DNA of 64,000 nucleotides from Rhodobacter sp. GTDB lineage: Bacteria > Pseudomonadota > Alphaproteobacteria > Rhodobacterales > Rhodobacteraceae. Made by a program: the position numbers and the translations under genes. Under the pieces are notes generated by a model. It saw only the letters and a list, made by a program, of their open reading frames with translations. It made no database searches and had not been told where the DNA came from. Where the stretch lies: the NCBI GenBank assembly GCA_027484145.1, contig JAIXUH010000013.1, positions 608,919-672,918 of the forward strand, given 5' to 3'. Shown here piece after piece: positions 13,027 through 21,261 of the stretch (position 1 is its first letter; every line of letters begins with the position of its first letter).

Positions 13027-14940
13027 TCAGGCCCGCTTTGGCAGGCTGGCAATGTTCAGCGTGGCCAGAACGCGCGCCTCGATCTGGGCCGCATCCATCC
13101 CGGCGCTGCGATACATCGCCTCGGGGCTGGCGTGGTCAATGAACGTATCGGGCAGCACCATGGACCGGAACTTCAGCCCGCTGTCAAAAATGCCCTCATC
13201 GGCCAGCAGTTGCGCCACATGGCTGCCAAAGCCGCCAATCGCCCCTTCCTCGATGGTGATCAGCGCCTCATGGTGCCGCGCAAGGTTCAAAATCATGTCG
13301 CGGTCCAAGGGCTTGGCAAAGCGCGCATCCACCACCGTGGGGGTCAGCCCCTTTTGCGCAAGGCTCTCGGCGGCCTTTGACACCTCGGCCAGACGGGTGC
13401 CGAACGACAGCAGCGCCACCCGGTTGCCCTGCTGAATCAGCCGTGCCCGGCCAATGGCCAAGGGAACCCCACGCGCCGGCAGTTCCACCCCCACGCCATC
13501 ACCGCGCGGAAAGCGAAAGGCAATCGGGCCTTCGCCATGCGCCACGGCGGTTGCCACCATATGCACAAGCTCGGCCTCATCTGCGGCGGCCATGATGGTG
13601 AATCCCGGCAGGTTCGCCAGAAAGGCCACGTCAAAGCTGCCCGCATGGGTGGCGCCATCGGCCCCCACCAGCCCCGCGCGGTCAATCGCAAAGCGCACGG
13701 GCAACCGCTGAATGGCCACGTCATGCACCACTTGATCATAGCCACGCTGCAGGAACGTTGAATAGATTGTGCAGAACGGCTTCATCCCGCCCGCCGCCAA
13801 ACCAGCGGCAAAGGTCACCGCATGTTGTTCGGCAATGCCCACGTCAAAGGTGCGCCGGGGAAAGCGGTCCTGAAACAGGTTCAGCCCCGTGCCATCCGGC
13901 ATCGCCGCCGTAATGGCCACGATCTTGTCATCCCGCTCGGCCTCGGCAATCAGCGATTGGGCGAACACCTTGGTATAGCTCGGTGCGTTCGACGCGGCCT
14001 TGGCCTGCTGCCCGGTCTGCACATCAAACTTGGCTGTCGCATGGCCCTTGTCGCGCGCCGCTTCGGCGGGGGGGTAACCCTTGCCCTTTTTGGTCAGCAC
14101 ATGAATCAGCATCGGCCCCGTGGCCCGCGCCCGTGCCGCGCGCAGCACTTGCAACAACTGGTCAATGTCGTGGCCATCGACCGGCCCGATATAGCTGAAC
14201 CCCAATTGTTCAAACAACGTTCCACCCACGGCCATGCCCTTGAGCATTTCCTTGGCGCGCAACGCCCCTTCGCGCAGCGGCGGCGGCAACAGGCTTGCCG
14301 CGCCACGGGCCACGGCCTTCAACTCATCAAATGGGCCGTCGGTGTAAAGCTTGGTCAAATAAGAGGAAAGCGCCCCCACTGGCGGCGCGATCGACATTTC
14401 GTTGTCGTTCAGAATGACAAACAGCCGCCGGTTCAGATGGCCTGCGTTGTTCATCGCCTCAAACGCCATGCCGGCCGACATCGACCCGTCACCGATGACC
14501 GCAATCGCATCACCCGGGTCACCGCCAAGCTCTGCCGCCATGACAAAGCCCAGTGCGGCCGAGATCGAAGTTGATGAATGCGCCGCGCCAAACGGGTCAT
14601 AGGGCGACTCGGACCGCTTGGTAAAACCGGACAGGCCCCCTTCGGTGCGCAGGGTGCGAATCCGGTCGCGCCGCCCGGTGAGGATCTTGTGGGGATAGCA
14701 CTGGTGCCCCACGTCCCACACCAGCTTGTCGCGCGGCGTGTCAAACACCGCGTGCAGCGCCACGGTCAGTTCCACAACGCCCAGACCCGCGCCAAGGTGC
14801 CCGCCCGTCACCGACACCGCCGAAATCGTCTCGGCGCGCAATTCATCGGCCAAGACCGAAAGCTCCCGGTCCGACAGCGCCTTCAGATCGCTGGGCAGGG
14901 TCACACGGTCCAGTATCGGGGTCTTGGGTCGGTCGGTCAT
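13027..14940 (-). CDS. dxs: 1-deoxy-D-xylulose-5-phosphate synthase
   Basis: A 637-aa thiamine-diphosphate enzyme that condenses pyruvate and glyceraldehyde 3-phosphate to DXP, the first step of the MEP isoprenoid pathway and a source of thiamine and pyridoxal precursors. Visible motifs are [13 protein letters not shown] at 78-90, the TPP/Mg loop GDGSMSAGM at 150-158, the catalytic Glu in [12 protein letters not shown], and [15 protein letters not shown]. Length matches the family. It is the last gene of hda-xseB-ispA-dxs, 56 nt after ispA, so DXP and prenyl-chain synthesis are expressed together. Rhodobacter relatives use the pathway for quinones, undecaprenol and often carotenoids. Confidence 0.98.
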   Translation of the reverse strand: MTDRPKTPILDRVTLPSDLKALSDRELSVLADELRAETISAVSVTGGHLGAGLGVVELTVALHAVFDTPRDKLVWDVGHQCYPHKILTGRRDRIRTLRTEGGLSGFTKRSESPYDPFGAAHSSTSISAALGFVMAAELGGDPGDAIAVIGDGSMSAGMAFEAMNNAGHLNRRLFVILNDNEMSIAPPVGALSSYLTKLYTDGPFDELKAVARGAASLLPPPLREGALRAKEMLKGMAVGGTLFEQLGFSYIGPVDGHDIDQLLQVLRAARARATGPMLIHVLTKKGKGYPPAEAARDKGHATAKFDVQTGQQAKAASNAPSYTKVFAQSLIAEAERDDKIVAITAAMPDGTGLNLFQDRFPRRTFDVGIAEQHAVTFAAGLAAGGMKPFCTIYSTFLQRGYDQVVHDVAIQRLPVRFAIDRAGLVGADGATHAGSFDVAFLANLPGFTIMAAADEAELVHMVATAVAHGEGPIAFRFPRGDGVGVELPARGVPLAIGRARLIQQGNRVALLSFGTRLAEVSKAAESLAQKGLTPTVVDARFAKPLDRDMILNLARHHEALITIEEGAIGGFGSHVAQLLADEGIFDSGLKFRSMVLPDTFIDHASPEAMYRSAGMDAAQIEARVLATLNIASLPKRA

Positions 14941-14996
14941 GCGCCCTCCGTGGGCAGGTTTGGGGGCAATTGGGGGGCGGTCAGGCAGAAGATCGG

Positions 14997-15875
14997 TCAG
15001 TTGTCGCGCGCAATAACGAAGCGGGCGGCGTCGATCAAGGTTTGGCCCTTTGCACCATAAGGGGCAAGGTGACGTTCGGCCTCATCCACCAAAGACCGCG
15101 CGCGTGCCTTTGCCGCATCCAGCCCCAGAAGCGAGACAAAGGTGGCCTTGCCAGCATCGGCATCCTTGCCCACCGCCTTGCCGGTTTTCGCCACGTCGCC
15201 CGTCACGTCCAGCACGTCATCCCAGATCTGGAACGCTAGCCCCAGACAATCGCCATAGCGTTTCAACGGCTCCGGATCGGCCCCCGCAACAACGGCCCCG
15301 GCGCAGGCCGACCATGTGATCAGCGCGCCCGTCTTCCCCGCCTGCAACGCGGTGATCTGGTTCAGCGTTAGCGGGGTGGCGGCGGACTCGGCGGCAATAT
15401 CCAGCGCTTGGCCCAGCACCATGCCCTTGGCCCCCGACGCCACCGCCAGCCCGCGCACCAGCACCATGCGGGTATCAGCCGTGCCAAGGGCGGGGTCGCA
15501 CAACAACTCAAACGCAAGCGTCTGCAGGGCATCGCCCGCCAGAACCGCCGTCGCCTCGTCCCACTTCACATGCACCGTGGGCTGGCCGCGCCGCAGGTCA
15601 TCATCATCCATGCAGGGCAGGTCGTCATGCACCAGCGAATAGGCGTGCAAGGCCTCGACTGCCGCCGCCGCACTCACCGCTGCCGCCGGAGCAACGCCAA
15701 AAATCGCCGCCCCCTCCAGCACCAGAAACCCGCGCAGCCGTTTGCCGCCCGACACGGCATAGCGCATCGCCTGCACCACGGGCACATCGGCGCCATCGGC
15801 CAGTGCCGCATCCAGCCGCGCCTGCACCCGTGATGCCGCTACTGTCAGGGTCGCCGCAAAATCCGTCTCGGGCAC
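14997..15875 (-). CDS. ispA: Polyprenyl (farnesyl/geranyl) diphosphate synthase
   Basis: A 292-aa trans-isoprenyl diphosphate synthase. The first aspartate-rich motif is [10 protein letters not shown] at 84-93 and the second is DDVLDVTGD at about 220-228; GGKRLRGF binds the isopentenyl diphosphate. Position after xseB and the short chain-length region before the first motif fit an FPP synthase (IspA), although geranylgeranyl synthesis is not excluded. The start is a GTG at 15875 that directly follows the xseB TAA with no spacing, so translation should be coupled. Confidence 0.93.
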   Translation of the reverse strand: MPETDFAATLTVAASRVQARLDAALADGADVPVVQAMRYAVSGGKRLRGFLVLEGAAIFGVAPAAAVSAAAAVEALHAYSLVHDDLPCMDDDDLRRGQPTVHVKWDEATAVLAGDALQTLAFELLCDPALGTADTRMVLVRGLAVASGAKGMVLGQALDIAAESAATPLTLNQITALQAGKTGALITWSACAGAVVAGADPEPLKRYGDCLGLAFQIWDDVLDVTGDVAKTGKAVGKDADAGKATFVSLLGLDAAKARARSLVDEAERHLAPYGAKGQTLIDAARFVIARDN

Positions 15876-16115
15876 TTACAGCCCCTCCACCGGGGTAGTG
15901 CCCGTCGCGCGGCCTTCCTGCTGACGGATCAGCTCCACCTTTTCCTCGGCGGCCTTCAGCTTGCCCTCGCAATGCGCTTTCAGCGCCGCCCCGCGCTCAT
16001 AGAGCGCAATCGACGCCTCCAGCGCCACATCGCCGCGCTCCAGTTGGCCCACGACCTGTTCCAGTGCGGCCATGGCTTCCTCGAAGCTCATCTCGGCAAT
16101 CGGTTTTTCAGTCAT
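15876..16115 (-). CDS. xseB: Exodeoxyribonuclease VII small subunit
   Basis: A 79-aa XseB. The pattern MSFEEAMAALEQVVGQLERGDVALE followed by a helix with IALYERGAALKAHCEGKL is characteristic and should form a two-helix hairpin. XseB binds the large subunit XseA to make the ATP-independent single-strand exonuclease VII. XseA is not in this window. The ATG at 16115 overlaps the end of the hda gene by 8 nt, and the stop abuts the ispA start. The xseB-ispA-dxs order is common in proteobacteria. Confidence 0.95.
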   Translation of the reverse strand: MTEKPIAEMSFEEAMAALEQVVGQLERGDVALEASIALYERGAALKAHCEGKLKAAEEKVELIRQQEGRATGTTPVEGL

Positions 16116-17025
16116 CGGCAAGCCTTCCCAGTTCTTCCACATGCGCGGCCACGCTATCCGCGAGGGCTTCCAGATCATAGCCCCCCTCAAGTGAGGATAC
16201 CACCCGCCCACAGCTTCCCCGCGCAAGGTCGCAGATCGCACGGGTCAGCCACGCGAAATCATCTTCGCGCCAGTTCAGCCCCGCCAAAGGGTCCGCCCGG
16301 TGTGCATCAAACCCCGCACTCAGAATCACCAACTCCGGCTGCCAATCGGCCAGATCGTCCAGCACCGGGGTCCAGGCTGCGCGCATCTCGGCCCCGCCGG
16401 ACCCGCCCCGCAAGGGCAGGTTGGTGATCTGCCCATGCGCCCCGCGTTCCCCGGCCGCGCCCGTCCCCGGATACAGCGGCCATTGGTGCGATGACACAAA
16501 GCGCACGCGCGCCTCATCCCACAGCAGATCCTGCGTTCCGTTGCCGTGGTGTACGTCGAAATCCAGCACCGCCACCCGCGACAGGCCGTGCGCCGCAATC
16601 GCATGCATCGCACCAATCGCCACCGTGCCGAACAGGCAAAACCCCATCGCCGTTTCCCGCTCAGCATGGTGGCCGGGCGGGCGCATCGCCACAAAGGCCG
16701 CGCCCGGATCGGCCATCACCGAATCAACCGCCGCGCAGACACCCCCCACCGCCCGCAGCGCCGCCCGCCAAGACCCCGGCGACAGGAACGTATCGCCGTC
16801 CACCTGCGCCCAGCCCGATTGCGGCACCGCCGCCGCGATCCGGTCGATGTGCCGCGCCGGGTGGCAGCGCAACAGCGCTTCACGCGTGCCCATCGGCGCC
16901 TCATGCCGCGTCACTGGCAGGCCCGCCAAACCCGCCTCAACCGCGCGCAGGCGATCCACCTGCTCGGGGTGCCCCGGCGGGTTGACGTGTTCCAGACCAT
17001 CTGAATGGGTAAAGACCCGGACCAT
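16108..17025 (-). CDS. Histone deacetylase family amidohydrolase
   Basis: A 305-aa zinc-dependent deacetylase of the HDAC/acetylpolyamine amidohydrolase/AcuC superfamily. RPPGHHAE carries the tandem catalytic histidines at about 115-122. LDFDVHHGNGTQ gives Asp and His zinc ligands and SAGFDAHRADPL the second Asp. Bacterial members remove acyl groups from lysines, polyamines or other small amides; the substrate here is unknown. It is the first gene of the hda-xseB-ispA-dxs run, and this link is conserved in alphaproteobacteria. Confidence 0.92.
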   Translation of the reverse strand: MVRVFTHSDGLEHVNPPGHPEQVDRLRAVEAGLAGLPVTRHEAPMGTREALLRCHPARHIDRIAAAVPQSGWAQVDGDTFLSPGSWRAALRAVGGVCAAVDSVMADPGAAFVAMRPPGHHAERETAMGFCLFGTVAIGAMHAIAAHGLSRVAVLDFDVHHGNGTQDLLWDEARVRFVSSHQWPLYPGTGAAGERGAHGQITNLPLRGGSGGAEMRAAWTPVLDDLADWQPELVILSAGFDAHRADPLAGLNWREDDFAWLTRAICDLARGSCGRVVSSLEGGYDLEALADSVAAHVEELGRLADD

Positions 17026-17130
17026 GCCATTCCCCCGCCTGCGTTGCCGGGGGAAGATGGCCCGATGTGCACCGCAAGGGCAACCCCGCCGGTGGAAAGG
17101 CCGGGTGGCGCGTGGCCCCCCGCGCGAAGA

Positions 17131-17631
17131 TCAGCCCTGCTCGTCCTGGCAGGCGATTGCGGCCTCAAGGGCGGCCAGCGAATCTGTCAGGTCAATCGCC
17201 ATGACGGGGCCATTGTCGTTCAGCAGCGTCAGCGTCTGCTTGGCTGCGATGTCCAGCAGCAGATCGACATTGTCGAACTCGATGTCCACGCCCGGCACGT
17301 CATCGATGATGATGCCTTTGCCTTCGCCATCGTAGACCGACCCGTCGACATCCATCTTGATCGGATAGACGGTGCCTTCTTCAATGCCTTCCCAAGCGGA
17401 ATTGGCGGCCAGCACATAGCCCGTGCCGGCTTCGCGATCAAAACCGATGCGAACGTCAGACCCATCTTGGAATTCGGCATTGATCAGGCAGCCATTGCCG
17501 ATGGTCGGATCGATCAGAATCGACCAGACGCCAACGGTGCTGTGCTCGATAAGTTGGTCCTGCGCCATGGCAGCGCCAGACAATGCAACAGTGGCGGCCA
17601 AGGTGGCCAAAGCGGTGCAAGCAAGTTTCAC
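17131..17631 (-). CDS. Secreted protein of unknown function
   Basis: A 166-aa exported protein that I cannot place in a family. The best start is the GTG at 17631, which has GGGGA eight bases upstream and gives a textbook signal peptide ending AMA before QDQLIEH. A TTG at 17643 in the same frame is the alternative. The mature part has two cysteines (NGCLINAEF and AIACQDEQG at the C-terminus) and an acidic, beta-rich middle. It stands alone between the hda operon and petR on the same strand. Nothing ties it to either neighbour. Confidence 0.7.
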   Translation of the reverse strand: MKLACTALATLAATVALSGAAMAQDQLIEHSTVGVWSILIDPTIGNGCLINAEFQDGSDVRIGFDREAGTGYVLAANSAWEGIEEGTVYPIKMDVDGSVYDGEGKGIIIDDVPGVDIEFDNVDLLLDIAAKQTLTLLNDNGPVMAIDLTDSLAALEAAIACQDEQG

Positions 17632-17747
17632 GAGATTCCCCAAAGGTCAGGACCGCGCGGCGCACGATGCGCAGCGACGGGCAGGGGCTATCTATCAAAT
17701 GCCTTTGTGCAGGCAATCTGCCTAAAAGATGGCCCTTTCGTGGCGCA

Positions 17748-18443
17748 TCAGTCTGGCTGCAGCATGTAACCCTCGCCCCGCACAGTCTGCAGATAGCGGG
17801 GTTGCTTGGGGTCATCCTCGATCTTGCGGCGCAGGCGGGTGATCTGCACATCCACCGCACGTTCCTGCGCGGCATCATCACGGCCAAGGTCGGTCACCAG
17901 CCGTTCCCGGCTGACCGCATGGCCCGGTTGCGCCGAGAAAATCCGCATCAGCGCCGCTTCGGTGGCAGTCAGGCGCACGGGATCCGTGCCGCGCCACAAT
18001 TCGCCCCGGTCCATGTCATAGCGCACCTGCCCCAGATGCAGCACCTTGGGCGGTGCCTCGACCCGCGTCTGCGGCACGCGGCGCAGAATGGCATTGATCC
18101 GCAGCAGCAATTCCTTCGGCTCGAACGGCTTGCCAAGGTAATCGTCGGCCCCGGCCTCGAACCCTTCAATCCGGCTGGCTGTTTCGCCCTTGGCCGTCAG
18201 CAGCAGGATCGGAGTATTCAGTTTCCGCCGCAACTCGCGCGTCAGGCTGATGCCATCTTCGCCAGGCATCATCACGTCAAGGATGATCATGTCAAATTCC
18301 AGCCCGCCCAACAGACGGCGGGCCTGCGCGCCATCGCGCGCGACCGACACAAGAAAGCCATTCCGGATCAGGAATTTCTGAAGCAGGCCGCGGATGCGTT
18401 CATCATCATCCACGACCAGAAGATGCGCCTCTGGCTGGTTCAT
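17748..18443 (-). CDS. petR: PetR-like OmpR-family response regulator
   Basis: A 231-aa response regulator. The receiver domain has Asp12/Asp13, phospho-acceptor Asp56 (ILDVMMPG) and Lys104 (LGKPFEP). The C-terminal half is an OmpR-type winged helix ending TVRGEGYMLQPD. The sequence closely resembles what I recall of Rhodobacter capsulatus PetR, reported as required for expression of the cytochrome bc1 complex and for growth. Its ATG overlaps the petP stop by ATGA. No histidine kinase gene is adjacent, as in R. capsulatus, so its phosphodonor is unknown. In R. capsulatus the pair lies just upstream of petABC; here petABC is about 16 kb away. Confidence 0.85.
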   Translation of the reverse strand: MNQPEAHLLVVDDDERIRGLLQKFLIRNGFLVSVARDGAQARRLLGGLEFDMIILDVMMPGEDGISLTRELRRKLNTPILLLTAKGETASRIEGFEAGADDYLGKPFEPKELLLRINAILRRVPQTRVEAPPKVLHLGQVRYDMDRGELWRGTDPVRLTATEAALMRIFSAQPGHAVSRERLVTDLGRDDAAQERAVDVQITRLRRKIEDDPKQPRYLQTVRGEGYMLQPD

Positions 18444-18940
18444 GTGCCCCCCTCTTTCAACCCTTGATACTGTTTCCGCATCTCTGGGTCCATCATCGCC
18501 TCAAGCACGGTCCGAAAGCCTGCAACCGCCTGTGGCCCGGCGGCGCGATAGGCCGCGCGCATGCGGGCGCGCTGTGCGTCTGACAGGGCGCGCTCCAGTT
18601 CCTGCCCCTTGGCCGTCAGGTGCAAATGCCGCTCGCGCTTGTCCTTGCGGCCCACGCGCGCCTCTACCAGACCATCCTCGATCAGGGTCCGCAGCACACG
18701 GTTCAGCGATTGTTTGGTCACCCCCAGCACCGACAACAGGTTTGACACTGTGGTTGCAGGGGAACGGTGAATGAAATGAATGGCCCGGTGGTGCGCGCGG
18801 CCATAATCCATGCCTTCCAGAATGCGGTCCGGGTCGGCAGTAAAGCCGCGATAGGCAAAGAACATTGCCTCGATCCCCTTGCGCAATTGCTCGTCGGTCA
18901 GGAACAGCAGGCTTTCCCCGCTGGGCGATTGATCGGCCAT
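18440..18940 (-). CDS. petP: PetP-like MarR-family regulator
   Basis: A 166-aa MarR-family winged-helix protein. The recognition region reads TTVSNLLSVLGVTKQSLNRVLRTLIEDGLV and the wing ARVGRKDKRERHLHLT. Together with the overlapping petR gene this matches the petPR pair of Rhodobacter capsulatus, whose products affect bc1 expression. The ATG at 18940 has a strong AGGGAGAAGGA site; the open frame continues upstream to 19030 but that part is promoter. Regulation of its own promoter is likely, since a MarR-like palindrome lies at 18981-18999. The region is divergent from ilvE. Confidence 0.85.
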   Translation of the reverse strand: MADQSPSGESLLFLTDEQLRKGIEAMFFAYRGFTADPDRILEGMDYGRAHHRAIHFIHRSPATTVSNLLSVLGVTKQSLNRVLRTLIEDGLVEARVGRKDKRERHLHLTAKGQELERALSDAQRARMRAAYRAAGPQAVAGFRTVLEAMMDPEMRKQYQGLKEGGT

Positions 18941-18979
18941 TTTCCTTCTCCCTCTTTCGCTCGAATTTACGTCAGCCTT

Positions 18980-19000
18980 GTTGACTTTCCAAGTCTCAAC
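18980..19000. promoter_or_regulatory. Candidate MarR/PetP operator
   Basis: GTTGACTT, a 3-nt spacer, then AAGTCTCAAC. This is an imperfect palindrome (one arm has a 2-nt insertion) with the TTGACTT/AAGTCAA look of MarR-family sites. It lies 40 nt upstream of petP and about 100 nt upstream of the divergent ilvE start. Confidence 0.4.
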
Positions 19001-19098
19001 TGTTAGCTCACCAACGTTTTCGCGCAACATTATGTCCGCAGCGGACCTTTGTGGCGCAACAAATGCGAAAATCGTGCTGCAACCGGCGGAGGGATGCG

Positions 19099-19965
19099 AT
19101 GGCTGGATATGACGATCGTGACGGGTTCATCTGGATGGATGGCAAGCTGGTAGATTGGCGCAGCGCCAATGTGCACATCCTGACCCATGCCATGCATTAT
19201 GCCAGCGCCGTTTTCGAAGGCGAGCGTTGCTATAACGGCAAGATCTTCAAAAGCCGCGAACATTCCGAACGTCTGCGCGCATCGGGCGAGTTGCTGGACA
19301 TGCCGCTGCCCTATTCCGTGGACGAGATCGAGGCCGCAAAGGATGCCGTGCTGAAAGCCAACAACCTGACCGACGCTTACGTGCGCGCCCTTGCCTGGCG
19401 CGGCGTGGGCGAAGACATGGGTGTTGCCGCCAAGCGCAACCCGATCCGCATGGCCGTGGCCGTCTGGTCATGGGGCAACTACTACGGCGACGCCAAATTC
19501 AAAGGCGCGAAACTCGACATCGCCAAGTGGAAGCGTCCCAGCCCGGAAACCATTCCCCACGCGGCCAAGGCATCCGGCCTTTACATGATTTGCACCATGT
19601 CCAAACACGCGGCCGAGGCCAAGGGCTGCTCGGACGCCATGATGTTCGATTATCGCGGCTACGTGGCCGAAGCGACGGGCGCCAACATCTTCTTCATCAA
19701 GGATGGCGAAGTGCACACCCCGGTCCCCGACGCTATCCTGAACGGCATCACCCGCCAGACCGTCATCGGCATGCTGCGCGACATGCAGATCAAGGTGCAC
19801 GAACGCCGGATCGAGGCGCATGAACTGGAAGGCTTCCAGCAGTGCTTCCTGACCGGCACCGCCGCCGAGGTCACCCCCGTGGGCCAGATCGGCGACTACA
19901 ATTTCGAAGTGGGCGATCTGTGCAAGCGCATCTCGACCGATTATGAAAAGCTGGTCCGCGCCTGA
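19099..19965 (+). CDS. ilvE: Branched-chain amino acid aminotransferase
   Basis: A 288-aa fold-type IV PLP enzyme that makes or degrades leucine, isoleucine and valine by transferring the amino group between them and 2-oxoglutarate. Key segments are HYASAVFEGERCY at 33-45, the PLP-lysine region HAAKASGLY (Lys157), EATGANIFF, and LTGTAAEVTPVGQIG near the C-terminus. Length is normal. I chose the ATG at 19099, which follows GGCGGAGGG; the frame is open from 19051. The gene stands alone and ends in a strong terminator. Confidence 0.95.
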   Translation: MAGYDDRDGFIWMDGKLVDWRSANVHILTHAMHYASAVFEGERCYNGKIFKSREHSERLRASGELLDMPLPYSVDEIEAAKDAVLKANNLTDAYVRALAWRGVGEDMGVAAKRNPIRMAVAVWSWGNYYGDAKFKGAKLDIAKWKRPSPETIPHAAKASGLYMICTMSKHAAEAKGCSDAMMFDYRGYVAEATGANIFFIKDGEVHTPVPDAILNGITRQTVIGMLRDMQIKVHERRIEAHELEGFQQCFLTGTAAEVTPVGQIGDYNFEVGDLCKRISTDYEKLVRA

Positions 19966-19985
19966 TCACGGGCCACCAATGCAAA

Positions 19986-20011
19986 GGGGCGCCCCGGTGG
20001 CGCCCCTTTTT
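19986..20011 (+). terminator. Rho-independent terminator after ilvE
   Basis: GGGGCGCC pairs with GGCGCCCC around a 5-nt loop, followed by five Ts. It begins 20 nt after the ilvE stop. Confidence 0.93.
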
Positions 20012-20014
20012 CGT

Positions 20015-20197
20015 TTACGCCAGTTTCCCGCGGGCAATCCGCATGAACTGCACGATCCGCGCCCCGGTCGATGGGGCGCGATGCACGTGGAATGTCTCGC
20101 GCGGCATGCGGGCAATCCGCATGAAGTTCCGCACCCGCCCACCCAAAGACGGGGCCCGCTTGTCCGCCAGATGGCGGCCGATGGCTGCACGTTGCAT
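20015..20197 (-). CDS. 60-aa basic protein with two FMRIAR repeats
   Basis: A short open frame with an unusually good AGGAGG site 6 nt before the ATG at 20197, which is the main reason to believe it. The 60-aa product is strongly basic and has an internal duplication: VRNFMRIARMPRE in the middle and IVQFMRIARGKLA at the C-terminus, with GIGRHLADKR-like and arginine-rich linkers. The repeat is visible in DNA as two copies of GGCAATCCGCATGAA. I do not recognise the family. Possible roles include a small RNA- or DNA-binding or membrane-surface peptide. It ends right next to the ilvE terminator and is convergent with ilvE. Confidence 0.55.
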   Translation of the reverse strand: MQRAAIGRHLADKRAPSLGGRVRNFMRIARMPRETFHVHRAPSTGARIVQFMRIARGKLA

Positions 20198-20298
20198 GGT
20201 GATCCTCCTGCAATCGGTGTGAACACATCCTATCGCAGAATCACCACCATGCCTAACGCTCACAGGTTAGCGCCCGCGCCACGTCAGCGCGTTCCGGC

Positions 20299-20727
20299 TC
20301 AGGCAAGTTCGGTCACAACCTCGATATTGCCCTTGGTGGCGTTGGAATAGGGGCAGATGAAATGCCCGCGCTCCACGATCTTTTCCGCCACGGCGCGATC
20401 CAGCCCCGGCAGCTTCACCACCAGCTTGACCGTCAGGCCAAAGCCGCCGTCGCTGCGCGGGCCAATGCCCACATGCGCGTTCACCGTGGCATCATCCGGC
20501 ACCGTGCCCAACTTTTCCGACCCGGCGGCAAAACGCATCGCCCCCAGATAGCAGGCGGCATAGCCAATCGCGAACAACTCTTCCGGGTTATGCCCCGCGC
20601 CCGACCCGCCCAGTTCCTTGGGGCTGGTCATCGTCACGGTCAGCTTGCCATCGGTCAGTTTGGCCAGACCATTGCGGCCGCCACCGGTAGCCTGTGCTTC
20701 GGTCCAATACTTCGGATCAACGGACAT
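20299..20727 (-). CDS. ohr: Organic hydroperoxide resistance protein (Ohr/OsmC)
   Basis: A 142-aa thiol peroxidase that reduces organic hydroperoxides, usually with lipoylated proteins as electron donor. The reactive cysteines are Cys59 (GYAACYLGAM) and Cys125 (HFICPYSNAT). The activating Arg18 (GGGRNG) and Glu50 (NPEELF) are in place, so it is Ohr and not OsmC. Length matches. The gene is divergent from ohrR across a 108-bp region packed with ATCG-N4-CGAT dyads, so it should be repressed by OhrR and released by organic peroxide. Confidence 0.95.
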   Translation of the reverse strand: MSVDPKYWTEAQATGGGRNGLAKLTDGKLTVTMTSPKELGGSGAGHNPEELFAIGYAACYLGAMRFAAGSEKLGTVPDDATVNAHVGIGPRSDGGFGLTVKLVVKLPGLDRAVAEKIVERGHFICPYSNATKGNIEVVTELA

Positions 20728-20738
20728 GTCGCTCTCCT

Positions 20739-20822
20739 ATCGTTTGCGATTATATCGTATGCGATCTATCTACCGCCGAATCGAGGTGGCGTCAACACGC
20801 TTGCGATAGTATCGCGCACGAT
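20739..20822. promoter_or_regulatory. OhrR operator cluster between ohr and ohrR
   Basis: Dyads built on ATCG/CGAT occur at 20739-20750 (ATCGTTTGCGAT), 20754-20765 (ATCGTATGCGAT), 20803-20815 (GCGATAGTATCGC) and 20811-20822 (ATCGCGCACGAT). They form two groups, one beside each start. The left pair covers the ohr promoter, the right pair the ohrR promoter. Confidence 0.8.
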
Positions 20823-20835
20823 ATATTATCTGCGT

Positions 20836-21261
20836 ATGACATTGCCCCTGCCCGACATGATCTGTTTCGCGCTGTATTCGGCGACCCATGCCATGCAGCA
20901 TGTCTACAAACCCCTGCTTGATGATCTGGGCCTGACCTACCCGCAGTATCTGGTGCTGACAGTCCTATGGGCGCAGGATAGCCAGACCGTCGGCGCACTT
21001 GGGCGGCAGGTGCAGCTTGAATCCAACACGCTGACCCCGCTTCTGAAACGGATGGAGGAACGCGGCCTTGTCACCCGTGCCCGCGATGGGCGTGATGAGC
21101 GGCAGGTCCGCATCACGCTGACAGACGCAGGCGAGGCCCTGAAACAGCGCGCGGCCCATATCCCGGCCTGCGTTCTGGAAAAGTCAGGGCTTGCGGTCGA
21201 TGACCTGACCCGACTGCGTGACCAGATCACCACCTTGCGCGATCATCTCCGCAACGCCTGA
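20836..21261 (+). CDS. ohrR: MarR-family organic peroxide sensor
   Basis: A 141-aa MarR-family repressor. Cys10 (DMICFALYS) is at the position of the peroxide-sensing cysteine of OhrR, and Cys112 (HIPACVLEK) at the position of the partner, so it looks like a two-cysteine (Xanthomonas-type) sensor that forms an intersubunit disulfide. The winged helix is [23 protein letters not shown] with a DGRDERQVR wing. It is divergent from ohr. The last 19 nt overlap the 3' end of queG on the other strand. Confidence 0.93.
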   Translation: MTLPLPDMICFALYSATHAMQHVYKPLLDDLGLTYPQYLVLTVLWAQDSQTVGALGRQVQLESNTLTPLLKRMEERGLVTRARDGRDERQVRITLTDAGEALKQRAAHIPACVLEKSGLAVDDLTRLRDQITTLRDHLRNA

